A stretch of 11,125 nt of DNA. Origin: Pseudomonadota bacterium (GTDB lineage Bacteria; Pseudomonadota; Alphaproteobacteria; Rhizobiales; Xanthobacteraceae). A program made the position numbers and the translations under genes. The notes below the pieces were generated by a model, which saw only the letters and a program-made list of their open reading frames with translations, ran no database searches and was not told where the DNA came from. Below are positions 5,499-11,125 of this stretch, piece by piece. Location: positions 1-11,125 of the forward strand of contig JAEYTJ010000026.1 in assembly GCA_023434095.1 (NCBI GenBank), written 5' to 3'. The first letter of the stretch is position 1. Each line of letters starts with the position of its first letter.

Positions 5499-6830
5499 GT
5501 GAGCGAGCATGAGACCAGCCGGGCTTCGGCGCCCCGCCCGCATGTCGTGATCGTCGGCGCCGGCTTCGGCGGGCTGGAGGCGGCGCGCGGTCTGGCGAAG
5601 GCGCCGGTGAACGTGACGCTGATCGACCGGCACAATTATCACTGCTTCCAGCCGCTGCTCTACCAGGTGGCCACCGCCACGCTGTCGCCGGCGGATATCG
5701 CCTGGCCGATCCGGCATATCCTCTCCCGCCAGCCCAACATCACCATGCTGATGGCGCGGGCCGAGGGCGTCGACCGCACGCGCCGCGAGATCATCACCAG
5801 CGAGGGACCGATCCGCTTCGACTTCCTGGTGCTGGCGACCGGGGCCACCCACTCCTATTTCGGCCATCCGGAATGGGCGCGCTTCGCTCCGGGGCTGAAG
5901 GACATCGAGGACGCCACCCAGCTGCGCCGGCGCATCCTGCTCGCCTTCGAGCGGGCGGAGGCCTCCTCCGCACCGGATACACGCCGCCGCCTGCTCACCT
6001 TCGCCATCATCGGCGGCGGGCCAACCGGCGTGGAGCTTGCCGGCTCCATCGCCGAAATCGCCCGCCACGCGCTGGCGCCCGACTTCAAGCGGGTCGATCC
6101 GCGTACCGCGCGCATCCTGCTCATCGAGGCCGGCGAGCGGCTGCTGCCCGCCTTGCCGGAACGGCTGTCCGCCCATGCCCGCGAGCGGCTGGAGGCGATG
6201 GGCGTGGAGGTGCTGACCGGCCGCCCGGTGATCGATATGGGGCCCGACCACATAACGCTCGACGGCGGGGAGCGCATCCCGGCCGCGACCAAGATCTGGG
6301 CGGCGGGCGTGCGCGCCTCGCCGGCGGCGGAATGGCTCGGCGTCGACGCCGACCGCGCCGGGCGCTGCCGCGTCGCACCCGATCTCAGCGTGCCGGGCGA
6401 TCCCGCCATCTTCGTCATCGGCGACGCGGCGGCCGCGACCGACGCCGAGGGGCGGCCCGTGCCGGGCATCGCGCCTGCCGCCAAGCAGATGGGCGACCAT
6501 GTCGCCGCGGTCATCGAGGCGCGGCTTGCCGGCGCCGCCGCGCCGGGCTTCCACTACCGCCATGCCGGCGACCTCGCCACGATCGGGCGCAACGCCGCGG
6601 TGGTGAAGCTGGGACGCCTCGAACTGACCGGCTTTCTCGGCTGGATGTTCTGGGGAATCGTGCACGTCTATTTTCTGGTAGGCGCCCGCAACCGTATCAC
6701 CGTCGCCATGTCCTGGCTGTGGAACTACCTTACCTATCAGCGCGCCGCGCGGCTGATCACCGGCGATGCCGAGCCCACGCCCGTGCGCGAACTCGGACCC
6801 GATCCCGAGAGCCTGCACCCGCCCTCGTGA
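5499..6830 (+). CDS. ndh: Type II NADH:quinone oxidoreductase (NDH-2)
   Basis: This single-subunit, non-proton-pumping respiratory dehydrogenase passes electrons from NADH through FAD to the quinone pool. From GTG 5499 it has 443 residues, within the normal range. Visible are the FAD Rossmann motif GAGFGG (20-25), the early NDH-2 signature HNYHCFQPLLYQVATATL, the NAD(P)H-binding GGGPTGVELAGSIAE at 172-186 with conserved E179, the second FAD motif VIGDAAA, and AAKQMGDHVA. The C-terminus GFLGWMFWGIVHVYFLVGARNRITV and WLWNYLTYQRAARLI forms the amphipathic membrane anchor. GGGAGAGGG a few bases before GTG 5499 decides this start over the in-frame ATGs at 5478 and 5394. The gene stands alone on its strand. 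Such enzymes help keep NADH oxidised when complex I is limiting. Confidence 0.93.
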   Translation: MSEHETSRASAPRPHVVIVGAGFGGLEAARGLAKAPVNVTLIDRHNYHCFQPLLYQVATATLSPADIAWPIRHILSRQPNITMLMARAEGVDRTRREIITSEGPIRFDFLVLATGATHSYFGHPEWARFAPGLKDIEDATQLRRRILLAFERAEASSAPDTRRRLLTFAIIGGGPTGVELAGSIAEIARHALAPDFKRVDPRTARILLIEAGERLLPALPERLSAHARERLEAMGVEVLTGRPVIDMGPDHITLDGGERIPAATKIWAAGVRASPAAEWLGVDADRAGRCRVAPDLSVPGDPAIFVIGDAAAATDAEGRPVPGIAPAAKQMGDHVAAVIEARLAGAAAPGFHYRHAGDLATIGRNAAVVKLGRLELTGFLGWMFWGIVHVYFLVGARNRITVAMSWLWNYLTYQRAARLITGDAEPTPVRELGPDPESLHPPS

Positions 6831-6845
6831 GCGGAGCAGCCGGCA

Positions 6846-7118
6846 TCAGGCGAAGCAGCGCCGGACGGTCTCCTCGTCGTCGATCACGCGGAAGGTCAGC
6901 AGGGTCCCGGTCATCTCGAGCGGCCGAATGGCGATCCAGCGCCCGGTTTCCGTCACCAGATTGGCACGCCCGGCGGCCTTGGCCTCGGTGATGACGGCGA
7001 GCTCGGAGCGGACCTCGCCCACGGCACCGCCGCGCTCGAAGCGGATCTCGAAGCTGGCCGTGGCCGAGCCGAAGTCGCTGGCCCGCAGCCATCCCTTCGC
7101 CTGGATCTTCCCGACCAT
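6846..7118 (-). CDS. Small hypothetical protein, 90 residues
   Basis: I do not recognise this family. The product lacks a signal peptide and membrane segments and looks beta-rich, with alternating hydrophobic and charged stretches (ASFEIRFERG, LAVITEAKAAG, RWIAIRPLEMTGTLLTFRVIDDEETVRR). That suggests a small barrel or PilZ-like fold, a guess from pattern only. Coding is supported by clean G/C third positions, a GAGG about 9 nt before ATG 7118, and the absence of any better frame. It converges on the NADH dehydrogenase with 15 nt between stops. A near-match EcfG site (7243-7267) lies about 120 nt upstream. Confidence 0.65.
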   Translation of the reverse strand: MVGKIQAKGWLRASDFGSATASFEIRFERGGAVGEVRSELAVITEAKAAGRANLVTETGRWIAIRPLEMTGTLLTFRVIDDEETVRRCFA

Positions 7119-7504
7119 GTGCCACGCCTCGCTGCAATCGGTTCCGCACCTCGAACGGGCGACCGCACGGGGCGCCGCTCCGGATTACATTCGCGCGTGA
7201 CGCCGGCGGCTTGCCCGTCGGTCGGTCGCAACGCCCGTATGTTACGGCCGGAGCGGCGGAAGGTTCCCTTGCCACGCGAAGGAGTTAACCGGACCTGCCG
7301 GTCCGCCCCGCCGCTGCCAAGCCTGGCCCCCGGCGTTCTTCCACCATCGGCCGCCGGTGCGCGACGGTATCCAACGCCCGCCGGCGGTTGGCCTTGGCGT
7401 GTTACGATCCGACATCGTCGGTGATGGCCAGCAGGCCGACGGCTGGGAGAGTTCGGGCTTGTCTCGGCACGCTTTCGCTGAACTCCCACGCAAGGAGCCG
7501 GCGC
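7119..7504. other. 386-nt intergenic region between two divergent small genes
   Basis: I see no convincing gene here; the open frames are Arg/Pro-rich and low in complexity. The region contains a near-match EcfG site on the minus strand (7243-7267) and a 6-bp hairpin CGGACC-TGCC-GGTCCG (7290-7305). A short palindrome CCGAC-ATC-GTCGG lies near 7410-7422, and the ribosome binding site of the gene at 7505 is at the right end. No clear plus-strand promoter was found. Confidence 0.5.
7243..7267 (-). promoter_or_regulatory. Near-consensus EcfG site GGAAC-N16-CGTA
   Basis: On the minus strand GGAAC (7267 to 7263) is followed after 16 nt by CGTA (7246 to 7243), one base from the EcfG consensus CGTT. 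It points towards the gene ending at 6846, but the leader would be about 118 nt, longer than for the clear EcfG site in this window. Chance occurrence is possible. Confidence 0.3.
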
Positions 7505-7783
7505 ATGCCCTACGAGATATCGGCGATCACCAGTCCCTTCGCCATCGACGAAGCCCTGGCCGGAGCCGCCTATGAGCCCGAAGACGTGGCGGTGCTCGAC
7601 GCGGCCCTTCACCGGGCCTGCGATGCGGTCTCGGAGCGCTTCGCCATCGGCGAGGGCATCCGCAGCCTTCTTGCCTTCGCCATTCTCGAAGGGGCCAAGT
7701 CCGGCCTGCGCGATCCCGAGCACCTGACCTCCTTCGCCCTGCGCGCGCTGCCGAGCTTCCGACAGAAGGAGCCGCAGCGCTGA
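7505..7783 (+). CDS. Small hypothetical protein, 92 residues
   Basis: I do not recognise this family. ATG 7505 is chosen because a strong Shine-Dalgarno AAGGAG (7491-7496) sits 8 nt upstream; the frame is open further 5' but lacks such a site. The protein is predicted helical and soluble, with an acidic N-terminal half (EPEDVAVLDAALHRACDAVSERF) and a hydrophobic helix around 52-64 (IRSLLAFAILEGA). No metal-binding or catalytic motif is visible. It is monocistronic, followed by inverted repeats at 7795-7839 and then the sigma-54 promoter of the next genes. Confidence 0.75.
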   Translation: MPYEISAITSPFAIDEALAGAAYEPEDVAVLDAALHRACDAVSERFAIGEGIRSLLAFAILEGAKSGLRDPEHLTSFALRALPSFRQKEPQR

Positions 7784-7794
7784 CCCCTCGCCGG

Positions 7795-7839
7795 CCGGCT
7801 GGGAGCCGGGAAAGAGGGCCGTGTGCTTGCGCCCGGCTC
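7795..7839 (+). repeat. Overlapping inverted repeats between the small gene and the sigma-54 promoter
   Basis: CCGGCT (7795-7800) can pair with AGCCGG (7804-7809) over a 3-nt loop. The same segment, as GAGCCGGG (7803-7810), can instead pair with CCCGGCTC (7832-7839) across 21 nt. The structures are mutually exclusive. They lie upstream of the inferred sigma-54 start site, so in RNA they could act only as the 3' end of the upstream gene; as DNA the wider repeat could be a protein site. Confidence 0.4.
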
Positions 7840-7856
7840 TGGCACTGGTTTTGCTA
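7840..7856 (+). promoter_or_regulatory. Sigma-54 (RpoN) -24/-12 promoter
   Basis: TGGCAC at 7840-7845, then 5 nt, then TTGCTA at 7851-7856, gives the canonical TGGCAC-N5-TTGCW element. Exactly 10 nt lie between the -24 GG (7841-7842) and the -12 GC (7853-7854). The inferred start is near 7866, upstream of the oxidase pair. Sigma-54 promoters need an enhancer-binding activator such as NtrC or a dedicated one; no such gene lies in the window. Confidence 0.8.
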
Positions 7857-7917
7857 GCTTTGGCGTCCCGCCCGGCGCATGAAGGCCGGACGTCAGTACC
7901 AGCTCGAACAGGCCATC

Positions 7918-9246
7918 ATGGGACCCCAGGTCGTACCCGTCGCGTCCGACTCCACCTGCCCGCCCGACGCCGACGTGGTGATCGTCGGGGGCGGCATCAT
8001 CGGCACCGCCAGCGCGCTCTATCTCGCCGAGCGGGGCCTCAAGGTGGTTCTGTGCGAGAAGGGCCACATCGCCGGCGAGCAGTCCAGCCGCAACTGGGGC
8101 TGGTGCCGTCAGGCCAAGCGCGACCCGCGCGAGTTCGAGCTGATCCGCGAGGCGCTGCGGCTCTGGCGCGGCATGGACGCCCATATCGGCGCGGCGACCG
8201 GCTTCACCACCACCGGCATACTCTTCGCCGCCAATGACGCGAAGAAGGAAGCTTCCTTCGCCGACTGGGTGAAGGAGGACGCCGGCGCCGGCATCCACGC
8301 CGAGATGCTCTCCGGCTCCCGGCTGGCGGAACACATGCCGGGGGACACCCGCCCGCCGAAGGCCGCGCTCTGGTGCGCCTCCGACGGGCGCGCCGAGCCG
8401 CAGAAGGCCGCGCCCGCCATCGCCGAGACGGCGCGCAAGCGCGGCGCCATCGTCCTCACCGATTGCGCGGTGCGCGGCGTCGAGACCGGCGGCGGGCGGG
8501 TGATCGCCGCCGTCACCGAGCGCGGACGCATCGCCACGCCGAACATCGTGGTCGCCGGCGGGGCGTGGACCCGGCGGATCCTGCGCGATGTCGGCATCGA
8601 CCTGCCGCAACTGAAGGTGCGTGCCAGCGTGCTGCGCACCTCGCCGGTGCCGGGCGGCCCGGTGCCGGCCCTGTGGGACCATGATTTCGCCTTCCGGCGC
8701 CGGGAGGATGGCGGCTACACCGTTGCCAACGGGCATGTGAACGTGGTGCCAATCGTGCTGGACAGCTTCCGCTTCGCCCTACCCTTCCTCCCCGCGCTGC
8801 AGATGGAATTCGCCTCGCTGCGACTGCGGCTGGGGCCGCGCTTCGTCACCGAATGGCGCGAGAGCGCGCGCCGTCCCTTCGACGAACCCTCGGTCTATGA
8901 GGCCACGCGGGTGCTCGATCCGGCGCCGGACCAGGGCTATCTCGACCAGGCCTTCGCGGCGCTGAAGCGGCGCTTCCCGGCTTTCGCGCAGGCGCGGATC
9001 GTGCAGAGCTGGGCCGGCTTCATCGACGCGACGCCGGACGCCGTGCCGGTCATCTCCTCCGTCGACGCGGTGTCCGGCCTCGTCGTCGCCACCGGCCTTT
9101 CCGGCCATGGCTTCGGCATCGGGCCGGGCGCCGGGCATCTCGTCGCCGATCTCGTCACCGGCGCGCCGCCGATCGCCGATCCCTCGCCCTACCGCCTGTC
9201 GCGTTTCTTCGACGGCTCGCGGCCGCGCCCGATGGCGGGCCTCTGA
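7918..9246 (+). CDS. DadA-like FAD-dependent amine/amino-acid oxidoreductase (DAO family)
   Basis: This 442-residue flavoenzyme of the D-amino-acid oxidase fold probably oxidises the C-N bond of an amino acid or amine. The FAD motif GGGIIG is at 24-29 with E47 for the ribose. SSRNWGWCRQ at 56-65 lies at the flavin, where relatives carry their signature. The C-terminal segment SWAGFIDATPDAVPVIS and GLVVATGLSGHGFGIGPGAGHLVADL closes the FAD site and is typical of the subfamily. ATG 7879 is in frame 13 codons upstream, but the sigma-54 start near 7866 would leave it about 12 nt of leader without a ribosome site. ATG 7918 is preferred, although its AGG is also weak. The gene is first of a two-gene operon, 29 nt before a second oxidase. 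The substrate is unknown. Confidence 0.88.
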   Translation: MGPQVVPVASDSTCPPDADVVIVGGGIIGTASALYLAERGLKVVLCEKGHIAGEQSSRNWGWCRQAKRDPREFELIREALRLWRGMDAHIGAATGFTTTGILFAANDAKKEASFADWVKEDAGAGIHAEMLSGSRLAEHMPGDTRPPKAALWCASDGRAEPQKAAPAIAETARKRGAIVLTDCAVRGVETGGGRVIAAVTERGRIATPNIVVAGGAWTRRILRDVGIDLPQLKVRASVLRTSPVPGGPVPALWDHDFAFRRREDGGYTVANGHVNVVPIVLDSFRFALPFLPALQMEFASLRLRLGPRFVTEWRESARRPFDEPSVYEATRVLDPAPDQGYLDQAFAALKRRFPAFAQARIVQSWAGFIDATPDAVPVISSVDAVSGLVVATGLSGHGFGIGPGAGHLVADLVTGAPPIADPSPYRLSRFFDGSRPRPMAGL

Positions 9247-9275
9247 TCTGTCAGCCCTCCGAGCGGAAAACATCC

Positions 9276-10571
9276 ATGGTCCAGACCCTCGCCCGCCGCC
9301 CGATGCCGCGCTCGCTCTACCGGGAAACGGCGCCGCCGGCCCCGGCAACCGGCGCGCTCATGGGGGACGTCACGGCGCAGGTGGCGATTGTCGGCGGCGG
9401 CTATACCGGCCTCTCGGCGGCGCTGCACCTTGCCGAGGCCGGGGTTGACGCGGTGGTCCTGGAAGCGAGCCAGATCGGCTGGGGGGCTTCCGGCCGCAAT
9501 GGCGGGCAGGTCAATCCCGGGCTGAAATGGGAGCCAGAGGAGCTGGAGCGCGGCTTCGGCACCGAGCTCGGCGGGCGGATGGTGCGGCTCGGCGATGAGG
9601 CGCCCGGCCTCGTCTTCGACCTCATCACCCGCCACCGCATCGACTGTTCCCCGAAGCGCGGCGGCACGCTGCGGGCGGCGGTCTCGGAACGCGCGGCCAA
9701 GGGCGTGCGCGAGTTCCAGCGGCAATGGGCTGCGCGCGGCGCGGATGTGGTGATCGCCGAGGCAAAGGAGATGGCGCGGCTCACCGGCACCGGCTTCTAC
9801 CCTCTCGGCGCGCATGACCGGCGCGGCGGACAAGTGAACCCCCTCGCCTATTGCCGGGGCCTCGCCCGCGCCGCGCTGACGGCGGGGGCGCGCCTGTTCA
9901 CCGACACGCCGGCGCTGCGTCTGGCGAAGGCGGGCAGCGGCTGGCTCATCGACACGCCGGGCGGCCGGGTGACGGCGGAGCGGGTCATCCTCGCCACCAA
10001 TGGCTATAGCGACGATTTGTGGCCCGGCCTGCGGCGCAGCGTGATCCCGGTCTATTCCTCCATCACCGCCACCGAAAAGCTGCCGCCCGAGCTCGCCGCG
10101 CCGATCATGCCTGATGGCGTGGTTCTGTATGAAATGTCGGCCTCCTACGCCTATTACCGGCTCGACGACGCCGGGCGCTTCGTCATGGGCGGGCGCAGCG
10201 TGCTGCGGCCGGCCACCGCGCCGGAGGATTTTCGCGGGCTCGTCGACCACGCCACCCGGCTGTTCCCGGTTCTCAAGGCGGTGGAATGGACGCATCGCTG
10301 GAACGGGCAGGTTGCCGTGACCTGGGATCACCTGCCGCATCTGCACGAGCCGGAACCGGGTCTGACCATCGGGCTCGGCTATAATGGGCGCGGCGTCGCC
10401 ATGGCCACCGCCACCGGGCGCATGCTCGCCCGCCATGCCGCGGGCGGCGGGCGCGAGACACTGGACCTGCCCCTCACACGCATCCGGCCGATCCTCGGCC
10501 ATGCCGCCTGGCCGCTGGCGGTGAAGGCGCGGCTGAAATGGGACCGGCTGCGCGAGAGCTTCCGGAGCTGA
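9276..10571 (+). CDS. PuuB-like FAD-dependent amine oxidoreductase (DAO family)
   Basis: This protein of 431 residues belongs to the DAO family, nearest by motif to gamma-glutamylputrescine oxidase. It shows an N-terminal PRSLYRET segment, the FAD motif GGGYTG (40-45), E63 for the ribose, the diagnostic GASGRNGGQVNPG (70-82), and a C-terminal GYNGRGVAMATATGRMLA that contacts the flavin. It follows the first oxidase after 29 nt with a GCGGA ribosome site and so shares the sigma-54 promoter. No puuA, puuC or puuD homologue is in view, so the exact reaction cannot be fixed. Polyamine or related secondary-amine oxidation is plausible given the polyamine-type permease that converges on it. Naming it puuB would overreach. 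Confidence 0.88.
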   Translation: MVQTLARRPMPRSLYRETAPPAPATGALMGDVTAQVAIVGGGYTGLSAALHLAEAGVDAVVLEASQIGWGASGRNGGQVNPGLKWEPEELERGFGTELGGRMVRLGDEAPGLVFDLITRHRIDCSPKRGGTLRAAVSERAAKGVREFQRQWAARGADVVIAEAKEMARLTGTGFYPLGAHDRRGGQVNPLAYCRGLARAALTAGARLFTDTPALRLAKAGSGWLIDTPGGRVTAERVILATNGYSDDLWPGLRRSVIPVYSSITATEKLPPELAAPIMPDGVVLYEMSASYAYYRLDDAGRFVMGGRSVLRPATAPEDFRGLVDHATRLFPVLKAVEWTHRWNGQVAVTWDHLPHLHEPEPGLTIGLGYNGRGVAMATATGRMLARHAAGGGRETLDLPLTRIRPILGHAAWPLAVKARLKWDRLRESFRS

Positions 10572-10578
10572 GCGCGAT

Positions 10579-10605
10579 CCGAGCAGAGCCGGGCCCCGCG
10601 CTCGG
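10579..10605. terminator. Possible bidirectional terminator hairpin between convergent genes
   Basis: CCGAGC (10579-10584) can pair with GCTCGG (10600-10605) around a 15-nt GC-rich loop, in the 47-nt gap between the convergent oxidase and permease genes. The stem has only 6 bp and there is no T tract, so the call rests mainly on position. Confidence 0.35.
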
Positions 10606-10618
10606 CCGCCTGTTCCGC

Positions 10619-11125
10619 TCAGCCGCCAGTGCCGCGCAGGCGCTCGGAGCGGCGGCGCAGCAGTTCGAGCGTCAGCATCAGCAGCGCGGCGAAGATCACC
10701 AGAAGCGTCGCGGCGGCGGTGATGGTGGGGGAAATCTGCTCGCGTATGCCGGAGAACATCTGCCGCGGCAGGGTGCGCTGGTCGGGGCTGGCGAGGAACA
10801 GCGCCACTACCACCTCGTCCCAGGAGGTGACGAAGGCAAACAGCGCCCCCGAGGTCACCCCCGGCGCGATCAGCGGCAGAGTCACCGTGCGGAAGGCGGT
10901 CCAGGGCGAAGCGCCGAGCGAGGCGGCGGCGCGCGTCAGCGTGCGGTCGAAGCCGGTGAGCGTCGCGGTGACGGTGATGACGACGAAGGGAGTGCCGAGA
11001 ATGGCATGGGCGAGGATCAGCCCGAGATAGGTGTTGTTCAGCCCCACTGCCGCGAAGCCGAAGAACATCGCCACCGCCACGATCACCACGGGCACGATCA
11101 TCGGCGAGATCAGGATCGACAGGAT
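10619..11125 (-). CDS. ABC transporter permease, PotC-like (spermidine/putrescine type), 5' end outside window
   Basis: The last 168 residues of an inner-membrane permease are visible; the frame is open to the right edge (ILSILISP precedes the first internal Met), so the true start lies beyond it. Several hydrophobic helices flank the EAA loop RAAASLGASPWTAFRTVTLPLIAPG at visible residues 65-89, which contacts the ATPase. The segment ALFAFVTSWDEVVVALFL and a basic C-terminus RRRSERLRG fit the PotC/YdcV branch, which imports polyamines and related cationic compounds with PotA-, PotB- and PotD-like partners. The partners should lie to the right. It converges on the oxidase pair, suggesting that uptake and oxidation of one substrate are encoded side by side. 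The exact solute is not deducible. Confidence 0.9.
   Translation of the reverse strand: MLSILISPMIVPVVIVAVAMFFGFAAVGLNNTYLGLILAHAILGTPFVVITVTATLTGFDRTLTRAAASLGASPWTAFRTVTLPLIAPGVTSGALFAFVTSWDEVVVALFLASPDQRTLPRQMFSGIREQISPTITAAATLLVIFAALLMLTLELLRRRSERLRGTGG

Noticed and set aside
5076..6818. Long minus-strand open frame (580 codons) opposite the NADH dehydrogenase
   Set aside because: It is antisense to a gene with complete family motifs; its composition (Arg, Gly, His and Ala rich) has no domain, and such frames arise automatically in very GC-rich DNA.
7119..7424. Plus-strand open frame (101 codons) in the intergenic region
   Set aside because: It is Arg/Pro-rich, with no good ribosome site and no structure; better read as noncoding.
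9189..10502. Minus-strand open frame (437 codons) opposite the PuuB-like gene
   Set aside because: It is a shadow of a clear flavoenzyme gene, with low-complexity residues and no recognisable motif.

Overview
The window is very GC-rich bacterial chromosome with strong G/C bias at third codon positions. Three promoter types (TGATCC-type ECF, EcfG-type ECF, sigma-54), the RpoE-ChrR pair and the gene repertoire point to an alphaproteobacterium, most likely of the order Hyphomicrobiales. The family is inference; Xanthobacteraceae-like genomes would fit. No tRNA, rRNA, insertion sequence, CRISPR array or phage gene is visible.

Left part (1-4562): a photo-oxidative (singlet-oxygen) stress locus. 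An ECF11-like sigma factor and its zinc anti-sigma factor ChrR lead an operon with a secreted alpha/beta hydrolase and a DUF1295 membrane protein (1231-4171). The hydrolase follows chrR by 3 nt, and the other two junctions are ATGA overlaps. A COG2907 FAD-dependent oxidoreductase is divergent (1-1024, cut by the window edge). A DUF2177 membrane protein is convergent (4161-4562). TGATCC-N18-TA promoter elements occur upstream of the sigma gene, the COG2907 gene and the DUF2177 gene, always with exactly 18 nt between hexamers, so all three units look like direct targets of the encoded sigma factor. The inferred theme is remodelling or repair of oxidised membrane lipid.

Middle part (4563-7783): a ferritin-like DUF892 (YciE/YciF family) gene carries a perfect GGAAC-N16-CGTT promoter of the general stress sigma factor EcfG and ends at a GC-rich hairpin. 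It is followed by a type II NADH:quinone dehydrogenase and two small unrecognised genes, one on each strand.

Right part (7784-11125): a canonical sigma-54 -24/-12 promoter precedes two tandem, dissimilar FAD-dependent amine/amino-acid oxidases, a DadA-like and a PuuB-like one. A polyamine-type (PotC-like) ABC permease gene, cut by the window edge, converges on them. The likely theme is nitrogen-controlled uptake and oxidation of an amine such as a polyamine or amino-acid derivative; the substrate cannot be read from the sequence.
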